Of a DNA stretch of 64,000 nt, positions 25,345 to 38,993 are shown piece after piece. The notes under the pieces are model-generated. The model was not told the origin of the DNA, did no database searches, and saw nothing but the letters and a program-made list of their open reading frames with translations. Made by a program: the position numbers and the translations under genes. Position 1 is the first letter of the stretch. Each line of letters begins with the position of its first letter. Source of the stretch: Archegozetes longisetosus (lineage: Eukaryota; Arthropoda; Arachnida; Sarcoptiformes; Trhypochthoniidae); NCBI GenBank assembly GCA_018873245.2, contig JAEMBT020000003.1, forward strand, positions 6,777,843 through 6,841,842, in the 5' to 3' direction.

Positions 25345-28300
25345 ATGAATAAAATGAAGCCCAAGAGAGTACCAACTGATCCCCGAATCGATTTGTTAGA
25401 GTTGGCTAACCATTTGAGGAAAGAACACATCTTTGTCACTAACGAAAGGACTCAATTGCAAAAACTCAATGAAAAAGTTTGTTATCTTTCTCTTGCTTAT
25501 CTCTTATATCTACCACTTTTTACATTCAATAATTGATATCTTGAAGGTATTGAACGCGTCTTCGCGTCTGTTCAACACGGCATGGATTTCACGTGAGCAA
25601 AGATTCAATTTAGAGAGACTTGTATCACACGCAAACACAGACCTACTGAACTGTTGCTACACATCAAACAGACTCGAATCCGTTCACTTCATTGATGCCT
25701 ACAAAAAGTTAGGAACTAATGAGTCAGTTGTCGCTGAATTGTTGACTTTTCTGAGAAAAAATCCCAACTTATTGGCGCTCTCTTTGATCAGCGGAGAAAA
25801 AACCAACACTGAAACTGTCGAGAAGATATCACAGATTGTCATGTCCAGTATTTATTCTCATTGTCTATTCAATGAAGACAAAGTCTTTGCTTTACAAATG
25901 ATGAAACAATTGATCTGTTCGCAATTGGCTTCAAGTGATAATCCCAGGAGAATATTGAGATACAGTTGGTGTGCATTCAGTCATGTCTATCGGATATTCT
26001 GCGATGAAATACTTGACGCCAAACCATTTCTGACAGCAGCACTTTACGAACCAGTGATGCAACTGTTGGCTGAAGATGACCTCTTCCTAGACATGGACCC
26101 AAACAGAGCTGCGGTCAGGTTTGCGCCGTCAGAACGTATCAGACATTTTGGCAAAGAAGGCACTCAAGTATATCATGAAAATCTACAAAAATATCGCCTT
26201 TGGACTATCAACAAATTGGCTACTTTTGTGACTAAGTTCATAGAAGGAATTCAAAACAATATATTTTGCTTCCCTCAGAGCTTGTCATGGATTGTGAAAC
26301 AACTCTATAATATAGTTATTAAGAACAAAAATATTGAAGTCAGAGAAATCGGGGCCATGTGTGCAGACTTGATATTTGGTTTTTTCATATGTCCTGCAAT
26401 CCTGAATCCCGATTTGTTGGGAATAACCGACGCTCATGTCAGTCATATCGCAAGATTCAATTTGCAACAAATTGCACAAATCATTCAGATGTTAGCGCTT
26501 TCTAAGTGGGAACAAATCGACCCTAAATTGAATGATCTCTATTCTAAATTTCAAAAGGATAGCATATCTCGTGTTCTCGACCACATTCTTGAGAAGTGTA
26601 GCGACGAATTGCCTCAAGAAAGTAAACACTTGCAACACATCGCCAGATCATGTGTTCTGATTTCAGAGACAGAACTGAAAACATTTCTCAGTTTCATGAA
26701 TGCATTTAGTCGAGAAGTAGAAGATGAGAATATGAAGAAAGCTTTGTGTGAATTGTTGGAACGAATTCCTGAAAAACTTTTGACTGACAACGAAAAATTG
26801 AGCACAAATTCAGCGAATAATTCAAATATGGACAATTCTCCACGAATGAGGAGAAGTATTCTGAATAGAGTGACGAGGAAAGGAAGAGTAACTGATACAC
26901 AAAAGCACGACAATCAACTGCTCAATCCCCAGAATTCAGAAAGCTTCAATCAAACTCCAGCCCAATCCATTGATTCGCAAAATATTGACGTTTTAATTAT
27001 TCCTATTGGAAACAATCGCGAATGTCCGGGAATGTTGAGCGAAGAAAAGGTTCTTAAACTTGAACAACAGAAGAGACCGACAAAGGTGAGAATGAATTTA
27101 GACATGTTATTGAGTCAAGGCAACAATGAAGAAACAGAGAGTGTTGTGTCTGCTGTGAGTGGAAGCGAAAAGAGAACTCGATTTTCTCTATCGCAAGATC
27201 AAGAGTCGATTGGAACCAGTGATAATCTTGAAGCCATTTCAGAGGCTGCCTCTAATCATTCAGTCGAGTCTTCGATTGATTTAGAGAATGAAAACGACAA
27301 CATGTCAGACATGGTCTCTGCCAATGTGAGCAGTGGTCGCGGAACACCTAATGTGAGCGGTCGCGACACTCCTTCTTCTCATTCTCCTAATCAATCGAGT
27401 CCACCATCGTCTGACGAAGAAGTAGAAGTAGAGCCAATGGCAGATCCAGTTGATCCGCCACCCAATATTGCTCCGGCACCGAGCGGTTCAGTTTCAAGAG
27501 CCTTGAATGCGATCCCAATAACACAGCCGAATCGACCGAATAATCGCGATGACATTGAAGATAAATTCGGAAAATTCGATATTAAACCAGTGGCTGCTGT
27601 CGATGAGACCAAGTCTATGCTAAGTGACACTTGGAGTACAGATGTGTTGGGAAGTGATTCAGAAGCTTTTGAGCAGTCAGAAAATATAGGCACAAGCGCT
27701 CCTTTAGCTCAAACTACAGGTGTCAATATGTTAGGATTTCCTGTGCAGCAATCCCACGCGCTCCAATCCGTTTTGGATTCATCAGAAACTGCCAGTCAAA
27801 GCGATGCCTGGAGTACCGACGTTTTGACTTCTGACACTGAAAGATTACAAGAGTTTGACCCAGAGGACAGTGCGAGTGTGACCAGATCTGAACCTGATGA
27901 CGAAAATTTCAATAATATGTGTGAGCAACAGTATAATGTGGTCGAAAGTCCCAAAAATGGAACTATCAAACAGAGAACTATCAAAGTGAATGTTAATTCT
28001 AATAATAGTATTTCAAATATGTCTCAAGAATCAAGTGAGACATCTGCAAATTCAACAGTCAAATCAAAAAATGTTCTCATAAACTCTTCCGCTAATGCAT
28101 TGAAAATGAATCCACCGCTTAACGCCAATAGAAGTGAAAGCGAACTAAATTCTTTTGGTGAGTCGACACTTATTGACAACAGCGATAACACTCCAGATGC
28201 TTTTCCGATGTCTTTATCGCCTACTCTTTTAACGCATAATATGCAATCACTCGGAAGGTTGAGCTTTGATGTGAGAAAGTTCGACGAAGACATGTCTGTT

Positions 28301-30291
28301 CGCTCTTTACTTCACGATAACGTTTATGCAAACTTTAAAACTAATGGAATCTCAAACAATGGTTCACTCGTCGCAGAATTATTATCTTTTGATATACCAC
28401 AACCAAAAAACCAAAAGCAATCGAATCAGGAATTATCCAATAGTTTGATTGATTTCGAAATGGAAATATCATCGATTGAAAAGTCTTCGCAGCAAATCCA
28501 ACCAACGTTCAGTCATTCAGTGAGCAGTCAATCTTCGAATGAATTGATCAGTTTCACGAATGATTTGCCGACTGATGAACAGGCGATTCCAACGACTGCT
28601 TCTTCAGTCGAATCTAGATTTAGCTTTACGAGTATATCGAGTGCGAGCACTAATAGCAGTAATAACGAATTTAACTCTGATAGCAATAAAACAATGGTAG
28701 CAAATAATGTTTCGAAACAATATAATAAATACGAATCGACAGGTGCTATACCTAAAACTCCTAAACCAATTTTGACTTTGAATAATAGATTACAGCAATA
28801 CGGCTCTAATGACGATGAACTCAATAGACATTCAACTCATAGGAAAGGATTTTTCAAGTTATCTAATTTCAAGTCAACCTTCAGAGAGAAAATGCGATCT
28901 TTCAAAGATAATAGAAGAATTTCAACAACTGATGAATCTTACGATGCCATCACTGAGACTCCAAAAGCAAACAAACTAATTGTTGATTTAAGTGATCCCA
29001 AAAATGAATCTTCTGATGAAATTTTAGCTAAATATCGGGCAAAGAGTTGCCTTCAGGATAATAGCTGCGATGAAACTGGAAATAAGACTCTTTTCAATTC
29101 ATTTTCTGTTAATGACGAGGAAAAGAATGACATGTTAGACGAATCAGAGATTTTGAACATAACAAAAAGGAAAATAAGAAGAGTATTGGGTTCTATTGAT
29201 ATGATAACTTTGCCGACAATTATGGCTGAAAGGTTACATCACGATAATAAAAATAGCGAGCACGAAATCGTACATATTTTGAAGGTTAGTATACCTATTA
29301 CTTGAATAAATATTTATGTAGTTGTATAAAATTTGTTTTTCATGATTTTCAGATACTTTTGGCTGAATCTATTAATTTGAGACATACCACTCATACCGTA
29401 TTGTTACACGAAACTTTGCGCAGTATCCAATCTCTTGATGAAAGTTCATGTCAGAAACTGCTTTGGTCTCTGAGAGAAGACTATCAAAAAAGAACTGTTT
29501 ACATCGCTTACTTGACAAGATGTAGACAACAGCTATTGTCAACTTTGGCTTATTTTGAAAGCATTTTAGAACACATCGAACGCGAAAAGTCTATTTGTGC
29601 TCATAATTTGGTTTCAATTAGCGTCAAACAATTTTTGGAGAAAAAAGAACGAAGCGTTCAGTTGTTTATCAAGAAATTTCAATCTTTGATAGCAGCTGAT
29701 GAAAAGGCTCAACTGGTGGATAAATTTTTAGTATTCCTATTGAATACACTGAAGAGTGACAGCCAATGGCAAGCGGCTACTGAAGAACAAATAGAAATGG
29801 CCAGACAAGTCATAGAAAGACATGTCATGAGTCAGATATATATTCATGCGCTCTATCCTAACGGTGATGGAGACGTATTACGCGACCAAATACTTCATCA
29901 ACATATGCAAAACTTATCACTAATTATTACACCAAATCATAAAGATCTTGGAATACCTAAGATGTATCACTCGGAAAGTCCATGGCCTTCAGCACAGGCA
30001 GAAATATTAGCGATTGGCGCATATAAGACACCGCGAGATAAAGTTAGATGTGTTGTCAAGTGTTGTGCTAATATTATGAATCTGTTGAGTATTTCTAGTG
30101 ATAAATCGATTCCTGCAGCTGATGATCTGATGCCAGTTCTTGTCTTCGTTCTCATTAAAGCCAATCCAACTTCACTTCTTTCGACTGTGCAATATGTCAA
30201 TAGTTTCTATGATAAACATTTCGAAGGCGAAGAAGCCTATTGGTGGACACAGTTCTGCTCTGCCATCGAATTCATTAAAACTATGGACTGA
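25345..30291 (+). CDS. GAPVD1: GTPase-activating protein and VPS9 domain protein 1
   Basis: Orthologue of GAPVD1 (GAPex-5, worm RME-6), which couples a Ras-type GAP module to a Rab5 exchange module on early endosomes (known for the family). Exons 25345-25476, 25547-29284 and 29353-30291 join in phase 0, giving about 1602 aa. The N-terminus (LLELANHLRKE, ASSRLFNTAWISREQR) matches the family. The RasGAP domain covers about residues 130-390 (SDNPRRILR, FFICPAILNPD). A long Ser/Asn-rich linker (about 480-1260) holds two copies of WSTDVL.SD[ST]E near residues 740 and 797, a motif also found in vertebrate GAPVD1. The C-terminal VPS9 domain (about 1455-1602) has AADDLMPVLVFVLIKANP and the Tyr of STVQYVNSF. 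A second ATG at 25354 could also serve as start. An AATAAA follows at 30388-30393. Confidence 0.95.
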
Positions 30292-30879
30292 ATTTCGATT
30301 TAAAGCACTCTATTTATAATTTCAGATTACTTTAGGCAAAGTTATTAGTTACTTCATTTCTATCAGATGAAAACTTATTCAGAGTATAATAAATTATATC
30401 TTTCACTGAAAACTTTCAATTATTTATGAAATTAATTATCAAAAGCAAACAAATATGTTTTAAATTAATGTAAAAGGAATTGTCCTTAAATTTTATAATT
30501 ATGTTTTCTAATGAATTAAAAATAATTGTTAACTATTAATATAAAGATTTAAAATCTGAATCTATGTGAAGCTCAAAGACAATTAAATATATTTACAAAC
30601 TAATTGAAATGTTTGGCTTTTAGTGCAGTGTGACAAGTTTATCATAAAACAGGTCTTAAAACAGTATTTAATTAGCCAACGAAGTGGTCAGTGCTCATTT
30701 CTCGGTGATAAATACGCCCTGACACAAGTCATACTGAGTCTGAAGGTACCACTATCTTGCCTCTATCATCACTTCCACAAAGTGTTAGATATACAGACTA
30801 TAATCGAATTCAATTGAATTTTTATTATTTATACACGCCGTTCACTCAACTATTGCTGGTATCATGCAAGGACGTGTTT
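30292..30879. other. 3' UTR of GAPVD1 and LINE junction
   Basis: AT-rich sequence with a poly(A) signal at 30388-30393. The 3' end of the minus-strand LINE probably falls at its right edge, where an A/T-rich run (aataataaaaa on the minus strand, near 30815-30830) could be its tail. Confidence 0.45.
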
Positions 30880-33490
30880 AACAATATAAAATACATTATA
30901 ATAAAATAACGACAATTAAATTTAAAAATGAGCAATTTTTCAAATTGACTACAAAATTCTTGAAATTACTAATTTTACGAATATTAACATCTATTTTGTT
31001 GAAAATTTTTGCTCCCGAGTAAAAAATACAATTAAGAAAAACATTCAAATGACTTTTAGGTAAACTTAGCTCAGTATTAGTTAAAGATATAGTATTTCGG
31101 TGTTCTTTAAAATTAAAAAAGGAATGACATCTAAAAGCAGATAACTTGTTTAAGCATTTGTATATAAAAATACATGAAAAATAGTTTCTTCTTGTAATGA
31201 AAGGAATCCATTTGAGTTCTTTAAAAAGAATCGAGTAATCTGAATTAGAACATATTATTCTTGCCGCTCATTTTTGAAGTCTGACAATTCCATCTAAATG
31301 TGATTAGTAGGTAAAGCCATAGACACAAATTCTACAATCAAAAATAGGCAAAATAAGTGACTTGAAAACTAAATTCAATGACTTTTTAGGCAGGACACAA
31401 CGAAGTCTTGCTAAAAAGTTTACTCTTTTGGTAATTTTACCCTTAATATAATTGATATGACTTGAAAGAGAGCCTGTCATCAAAAATCACGCCAAGAATT
31501 TTAGTTTCATTGATTCTCTTTATAGCACTACTACCAATGTTTATATTCAAATCATCACAAGAGCGACCCAAAAGGTTTATCAGCATATAGTTAGATTTAT
31601 CTGTATTTAGAGAAAGTTTGTTACAGTTCATACAGACATTGATATTAACAAGAGATCTGTTGATTTTCTGTTCCAAATCAAGGTAATTGTCAGCGGAGAA
31701 AACAATAGTATTATCATCTGCATAAAAAATATTTCACCCTCAATATCGACTGCAGATAAGTCATTTATGTAAATGGAGAAAAGAAGAGGACCTAAAAGGC
31801 TTCCTTGAGGAACGCCAATAGATACTTCTTTGCATTGCGAGACTTTGCTCCTTTCTTTAACAAATTGTTTGCGGTTTCTTAAATATGAGGCGAACCATAG
31901 AAGTGATTACCAATCACAGCCCAAACGAAACAATTTATAGAGAAGAATATCATGACTGACAGTATCGAATGCCTTCTTTATATCCAATGTTAAAATACAC
32001 ACATTTTTCTTCATATTGAGTTGTGTATAAACTTCACTTTGAATTGAAAATAATGTAATCAGAACATGAATGATGACTTCTGAAACCGAATTGAGAGTCG
32101 CTTAGAAGTTTATTTTCAATAAGATATATCATAAGATGGTCGAAAATGAATCTTTCCATTATTTTACTAATATTAGGTAATATAGATATTGGTCGATAAT
32201 TTGAAAATCTGATTTTTTGCCACTTTTGTAAAGAGCTTTGACTGATGCTGTTTTCCACAGTGAAGGAACAGTTAGACTAGAAAACGATAATTTGATCAAT
32301 AATGTGATAATTGGCACAAAAACATTAGATGAGATCTTAAGCAGTTTAGATGGGATGCAATCGCAACCCACAGCTTTCTTGATATCAAGTTTGGCAATAC
32401 TTTCACTAACTTTCTCCTCAGTGACAGCTGGAAGAGAAAAAGCGCTTTTTGTGATCGGATTTAACTCATTCAAATTTATTTCATCTGAAAAATTCTGCAG
32501 TAAAGTCAATGGAGTTGATATGAGGTGATCATTGAGAACATTGACATCTAGTTCACTGTCTTTTGTATCGCTTTTAGCAGATTTCTTTGTTTCAGCAACC
32601 TCTGATAATATTTTCCATAATTCTCGAGAATTATTATCACTTCCTTCAATCCTTTTTTCATACCAGAGTTTCCTTAATTTCCTTAATTTGATGTTCACTT
32701 CATTTCGTAGTTTTTTATATTCATCGAAAAATTGTGGAATATTAATATTTCTCTTTTTTAATCGATCAAAATTGTGGTTCATTCTATCCCTGTCTTTCAT
32801 AAGCTTAAGAACATGTCTATTTATGAAATTGATTCTCGTATTTGATTTGACCCTTATTGTTTTTTGTGGTACATATTGATCGTAAAGAGATTCAACTCTC
32901 TTTGAGAAACTTTCAACCGATCTATATATATCACGCGCGGTGTGAAAGTCGCAAAAGACTTCATTGAAATGACTATTGAATTCATTTTTATCAAAGTTTC
33001 TCCAATCTCTATATGTTATGATAATGTGTTCATTAATTCTGAAATATTTCTGGAAATTAACTTTGCGCGCAATGAAAACAGGTTTATGATCACTGATATC
33101 GATAGGAAGAGTTTCACTACCGCTGATGTGAATCTGGTGATTGACATATGTGGTCAATACAGGAACTGCTATTTTCAACAACGCGTGTTGGAACACAATT
33201 TGTTCAATTCCTAAATCATTGAAATTTTCAAACCAATTTTTAATCTTTTTATCTAAAAACTCAATGTTGAAGTCACCTCCAATTATAAGTTCTTGGAAAG
33301 ATAACTCATTCAGAAATTCGAGCAGTTTTTGATCAGATTCAGGCTTTGAATTTGGAGGTCTATATAAACAGCTGACGAAAAACTGTTTACAATGACATTG
33401 ACTAACCTTCAAAACAATCAAATCGTATTCAATACTATATTGTGTTCCATATGTTCGAATCTGTTGTGAAAAGTTATGCACTATTGTTGG
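30880..33490 (-). mobile_element. Degenerate non-LTR retrotransposon (LINE), 5'-truncated
   Basis: Minus-strand fragments, read from 33490 downward, follow LINE ORF2 order. The C-terminal half of an apurinic endonuclease comes first (SCLYRPPNS, IIGGDFNIEF, SDHKPV). The reverse transcriptase follows: [46 protein letters not shown] and the catalytic FYADD box near 31715. A distal region resembles LINE C-termini (RLQK.AARII, YSGAKIFNKI) near 31280-31000. Frames change near 32213 and 31725, and stops occur, so the copy is dead. The endonuclease and RT style suggest a jockey/CR1-like clade. The 5' end stops near 33490 inside the endonuclease, as is usual for incomplete reverse transcription. Plus-strand frames across it are shadows. 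Confidence 0.85.
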
Positions 33491-33593
33491 CGTGTGATAT
33501 GCAGGTTGTAGATATATTGAGTTCGGCAGGACTATAGAATACCGGACACGATGGGTTCCCGATCTCCCGCTCCGAAGTGTAATACATCATTGG

Positions 33594-35023
33594 ATTCAGT
33601 TCGTCGAGCTGAATATTTTGATACCACACTTGACCATTTTCAATCCGAACCTGACCACTTCTGATCAACTCCCGATGGAAATGACCGACTCCGCCAAGTG
33701 ATATATCGTTGGACTCAGGGCACCGAACTGAGCAATTTGATATCTCACTTGATCAAATAACTCGAGCAGTTCTTGAGATATTCATCTTTTAGTTTCTTTA
33801 ACTCCAGCATGTACGCATACAGTTACCAAGAAGCTAACATCGTCTGTAGGTGCCACCCAAACCTACCGGACACAATGAACTCTCGATGAGCTAAGAACAT
33901 GAAATTTTAGACATAGTTTCTACTCAATACACGAAATATCTCACCAGAGACCCAAAGCTCTAGGAACCTTAGAATCGGATTCGATCCCTAGGGCATATGG
34001 CCCCTTAAAATGGGTATCAATCGATACAACTTGTCGAGTCGACTAGTTGTGGTCTTTGTCTTGAAAGTCTAGGACTTTCGGTACCGGCACTCAAGTCTCT
34101 TTCAAGGGCAGGAATCTTCAAGATCTAAACAGAGTATTTGCGATTGCTTCAATCATGTTTACCAAGAGATTTAGATCCGTATCGGCCAACAACACTTTAG
34201 TCAACCCTTCACTTAGAAGCGTTAAAGTGAAATGTCGTTACTTAAAAGTGATTTCGATTTTACCAACAATGCCGTTAATAAGTGCCGATACTCAAGGCAG
34301 TTGAAAAACCTCCAATAAAGGCAAGTCTTAGGGACGACACTCCACTTAGTAGGAGTGTTGGCCGATACGAATCTTAATCCTAGGCTCTTTGTTAATGTTT
34401 TTGAAAAAAATTGGATGCTTCAATCAACAGAGACCGTGGTAATTCTTAAAATATTTCTCATGATTTGTGCACTCTAAAACTAATAACTTTTTGTAACTAA
34501 AATTTATACAAAGTGCTAATTTTCTGTTACGATGCATTTTTCGAAAAATATGAATTCTTGCACATACTACAGATATACTACATTATATAAGAAATATGAA
34601 CTAGTCATGTATCGAGGGGCTATATGCTCTAGGAGCCAGTCGGATCCTAAGGATCCTAGAGCCTTGAGTCTCTGGTGAGATGTTTTATTTATTGAGTAGA
34701 AAATATATCTAAAACTTCATGTTCTTAGCTCATCGAGAGTTCATTGTGTCCGGTAGGTTTGGGTGGCACCTACAGACGATGTTAGCTTCTTGGTAACTGT
34801 ATGCGTACATGCTGGAGTTAAAGAAACTAAAAGATGAATATCTCGAGAACTGCTCGAGTTATTTGATCAAGTGAGATATCAAATTGCTCAGTTCGGTGCC
34901 CTGAGTCCAACGATATATCACTTGGCGGGGTCGGTCATTTCATCGGGAGTTGATCAGAAGTGGTCAGGTTCGGATTGAAAATGGTCAAGTGTGGTATCAA
35001 AATATTCAGCTCGACGAACTGAA
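33594..35023. mobile_element. Foldback element with about 410-bp inverted arms
   Basis: Left arm 33594-34004 and right arm 34616-35023 are inverted copies. The outer 300 bp are nearly identical, differing by a few substitutions and one indel; identity falls toward the centre. The termini read TTCAGTTCGTCGAGCTGAA and its complement. The left flank and arm hold a diverged tandem unit of about 130 bp (gtgatatatcgttggactcag-like, at about 33577 and 33702). The 610-bp spacer has no coding frame. No clear target duplication is seen. The near-identity of the arms points to recent activity or gene conversion. The family cannot be named from sequence alone. Confidence 0.8.
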
Positions 35024-35044
35024 GTAGTGTATATATATGGCGAG

Positions 35045-35475
35045 GCTGGGACAGTACGAACTCGTACCCTCTCGTAGCCTCTAAAAGCTCATGAAAAAAT
35101 AGCAGATTTTTATCAAATAAAGAAAAAACTCAAAAAAATAGTCAATAGAAAGCCTAAAGTCGATCAAAAAGCTGGGACACTACGGGGCACGAGCTCGTAC
35201 TCCCAAAAATCATGAAAAAACGTTAAAAATTGAACTTTTCGCATCGTTTTGTGTGGAATTCAAGCTAAAATATTAAAAAAAAGTCGTCTAAAACTATCGA
35301 ATTTACTGATAATTTCCTGAGACAGCACGATTCTTACCCTCTTAAAACTCAAGAAAAATAACAGAATTTCAAACAAATAAAACAGAAAAGCTCATAAAAA
35401 TAGCAAATAATCATCTAAAATTAATCAAAAAATACTGGGACAGTACGAACTCGTACTTTTCGTACCCTCTAAAAT
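35045..35475. repeat. Short satellite, four diverged units
   Basis: A motif like CTGGGACAGTACGAACTCGTAC recurs at about 35047, 35172, 35317 and 35435, each followed by 'ccctctaaaactcatgaaaaa'-like sequence. The period is about 118-145 bp. The array directly abuts the foldback element. Confidence 0.65.
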
Positions 35476-36123
35476 TCATGAAACCATGAAATAAAATGAA
35501 AAAACTTATGATAATTTTTTTATTATTTCGTATTTTATTTCATGCAAAATGCACATTATCCTTAAAAGCAATTAACTAATGATTAATTGACCAACTAAAC
35601 CAACTCAAAACATTTCCGTTATTTTGATTCTTCTGGTTTTTTCTCTATATCTCAAAAAGTACTTGTTCTGTCTCGTTTCGGATAGCACCATTCTCGTGAG
35701 GAGGTCAGATTTAGTAAAGGAAAGTTGTTAAAAATGGAAAAATGTTTAAAAGTTGAATATTTTGGGCCCTCTAGCGCTGCACTCCAGGCGAGGATTAGTT
35801 TGTGCCTATAATAAAGTTTGTAGTACTTAATGAGATTTTTCCTTTAGGTATAGGTCTCCCGATGGGATGTCGTCGGGTGGAATTTGGCTTCCTTGTTTTT
35901 AATTTTCCCCACCCTTTTCAAGCGATAAATAAAGTTATTTAAACATATGCTTTTGTCTTAGATAGTACACTCAAATCAGTTCAATTTTATCACACTTAGT
36001 GTGAAATACAAATATTAATTACATTTATATGTTCATCACATATATCTGTATTTGGAGTTCTTTTCTGGAATCCGTTCAAAAAGATTATCTCCAAATAAAA
36101 TGAACGTATTATAAAAATCATAA

Positions 36124-36330
36124 TTCTTATGGCAAGGGAATGGCAATCGGCAATTGAATCAATAAGATATTCGGAGCAAAGCAGAGACAAAACTCATGGC
36201 AGTAATGACATAATAACTTATAATGTCACTATTAGACATGATAAACCGATTTATTTGTTTTTCAAACAAATTGCAGTGAATCACTCGGAACATTGCACTG
36301 CAATATTGCAAAATGTTATTTAGATTGCAG
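36124..36330. repeat. Old interspersed repeat, copy 1
   Basis: It shares with 37920-38020 plus 38392-38450 a block like 'caattgaatcaataagat', then 'g.aggcaaaactca', then 'tttattt...attgcagtgaa' motifs. The TGCAGTGAA element recurs, also near 38645-38720. Divergence is high. Confidence 0.4.
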
Positions 36331-38051
36331 TAAATATAATATAATATTTATTACTATTGAATTATCAAAACATATATTGTTTGAGATTTGAAAATGAAGT
36401 GATATGTTTGCGGATAGTTGCTTGGTTGTAAGCGAACATATACGTTCGTGTGCTGGTATCGACCCCCGAAAATTGAGTCTCAATATGGAAAAACAACTTA
36501 AAAATGTTTAACAAATTTTAAAAATTTTCTTAAATTTATGCTCCTGAAGCCCCAAATAATGTTATGAACAGATTTTTGACATACCATTCAATGGAAAATT
36601 TTACGGAAAAGGATTAAAAGGATTATTAATAAATTATAATAAAAAATAAACATATTACTTAACATACCGCTTCACACTATCCTAAGCAGAACTTTAAACC
36701 TGTTTTTCTCAGATTTTGCAACATCATTTATAAGTCGTTTTTTCATATTATGGGTCAATTAGTGAAACATGCATAGTCCTAAAAATTTTCAAATTTAGGA
36801 TCCTTCTTTTAAAATACCAAAAATTTTTCTAAACTTTCAAAATTTTAAACAGTGAGACACCCTTCAATCATGAAACAGTGGCTGTCAGTCACAAATAATC
36901 ATTCACTTTTTGCAGAAACTTAATAGGTTTACACTTTTTATGCACTTATATTATCCATTATATTATAAACAGACGTTTGTTTTGGCTAAACTTGAATCAA
37001 ATGCAACACTATAATATTGTTATGCCGTTCAGGTTCGAGCTCATAAAACTAAACGCATAACTGGGGACGAAAAGTTAACTATTTATCCAGAATTCTTAAA
37101 CAAATATTCTATTAAAATATTAGTAATATTATACTTTGTTTGATTGAAATCTTTTATTTTCTTTAAAAATTATAATTAATCAAAATAATATTTAATGACA
37201 AATAGATAAAGAAATATAATATAGGATTTAGACATGATTTCATTATTTGATTGATACATAAAAATGTTATAAACATATTTAAAGGTTTTCACATATTAAA
37301 AGATTTTTCTTCTTTCTAACACTTTTTCACATTTACTTAGAGGCATAAGGTTCTCTCCTCGAGGCCTCCGCCCAAAGACTGACTCTCTTTACCAGTTTTT
37401 TAAACATATCTTATATAAACAAAATAGATGTGAATTGTTATTCTTTTAAAATATTCACCGCATTTCATAGCAAACGTTAATACAATGATAACCTTGAAAG
37501 CGTTAGTAAAGCATTTTAAAGATAACTGTTTGACAAACTATTTTAAAGGAATGAAAACTGATTTAAAATCGGAGAATTTATATCTGCATAACAATATAAT
37601 GAAATATATATATGATAAGGGCCTTATTTGAGTTATCGTTAAATTTAATCAAAATAAACCCTCATAAATCTTAATTTTGTGAGAATAATTATCACATAGA
37701 CAAGAAAAAATTAGAAAAATGCAGCACTATTAATGTCTGAATGATAAGATATTACACATATTACATTCTGTTCTTTGAACTTTATAAAATGCTTATTAAT
37801 GTGTAGATGTTGATATTTCAATGTTTATGATATATCTATACTCGGAATTGATTTCTAAGACTTGTTTAAAAAGGTCATATTTAAATGAAGTTAATTGCAT
37901 AACTTATGATCGCACATTAAGGGAGTGGTGATGGCATAACATTAAAGCAATTAAATCAATAAGATTAATCTATTGGGTGAAAAACGGAGGCAAAACTCAC
38001 ATTCTCATTGACAGTAGTTCTGATGGGCACCAGCATTTCACTATGGGAAGT

Positions 38052-38391
38052 AGTGATGTGCAACCGCTCAAAAACCTGAGCTTTGAGCTTGAGCTCACTG
38101 CGTTGGGCTTGAACTGAGCTTTTTTAATTTGAACAATATATTAACACACATAGCATCAAATAAAACTTCTATAACTTGCTCCTATTATCAATAGTAAATC
38201 TATATTATGCGGTAATCCTTTATATTAAGGTTAAAATATACCGTTTATTTTGTAACAAAATGTTTGTTTAATGAAATATAATATTTGATGCTGTAATTCA
38301 CTGAATCATAAGCTCATTACCCTAAGTTTGAGCTTTGAGCTGAGCTCAGCCCAAATTGCCTGAGCTTTGAAAAACTCAGTATGTACATTCT
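38052..38391. mobile_element. 340-bp MITE-like insertion
   Basis: Flanked by an exact 8-bp direct repeat TGGGAAGT (38044-38051 and 38392-38399). The ends are weak inverted repeats: AGTGATGTGCA at the left and AGAATGTACA on the complement at the right. GAGCTTTGAGCT-type motifs occur inside both ends in opposite orientations. It appears inserted into an older repeat. Confidence 0.5.
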
Positions 38392-38993
38392 TGGGAAGTG
38401 TTTATTTATAAATTCACTGCAATTACACTGCAATTATATTGCAGTGAACTTGGATCTGTAGGACTTTTAAAATTCGTTCGTGTTCGCCCACGGATATAAA
38501 AATACAATGGAAAAATACTATTGCAGCTCGATTGCAATTCTCCATTAAAACTTCTAGATAACTAAACTCTCTCACTAAAGAGTGTTTCTATCCTACAAAG
38601 TGAGAACATTGATATTGGGGGTGCATCTGCATTATCCATCGTTATCGCAGTGCAGTGCAATGCAATACAATATTTTGAGATATTACCATTGCTTTTTGCT
38701 GTGCCTCACTGCACTACAAAGTCGAATGCCCCTGCAAATCAAACGAAAACATTCATAATATTCATATAAACATACTTTCAATATAATTGAGTCATCGTAA
38801 GTTTTCTTCTCATTCGTTTGCGATTTTTTTATAGTGATCCTATTTCATTTTATTTTAGACTCAAATTATTGAGTCAAGTTTATCATGATAACTTTAAGAG
38901 TAGTAAAACTCTTTATAAAACTTAAAATTCACAAAACTCGCAATAATTAAATAAATCGATTGGGAATAAAGTATTAACTGTATTTGTTGGAAA

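Larger units (their letters stand above)
35476..38993. other. Gene-free, repeat-derived interval
   Basis: About 3.5 kb without a coding frame of note. It contains two related old repeat copies (about 36124-36330 and 37920-38450). The second is interrupted by a 340-bp element at 38052-38391. A segment near 35840-35935 ending in 'gataaataaagttattt' could be a LINE 3' tail. The last 250 bp must include the promoter of the U-box gene. Confidence 0.5.

Noticed and set aside
26285..28824. Minus-strand frames within GAPVD1
   Set aside because: Shadows of the long plus-strand exon, mostly of its Ser/Asn-rich linker.
32238..33332. Several plus-strand frames
   Set aside because: They are complementary shadows of the LINE coding sequence on the minus strand.
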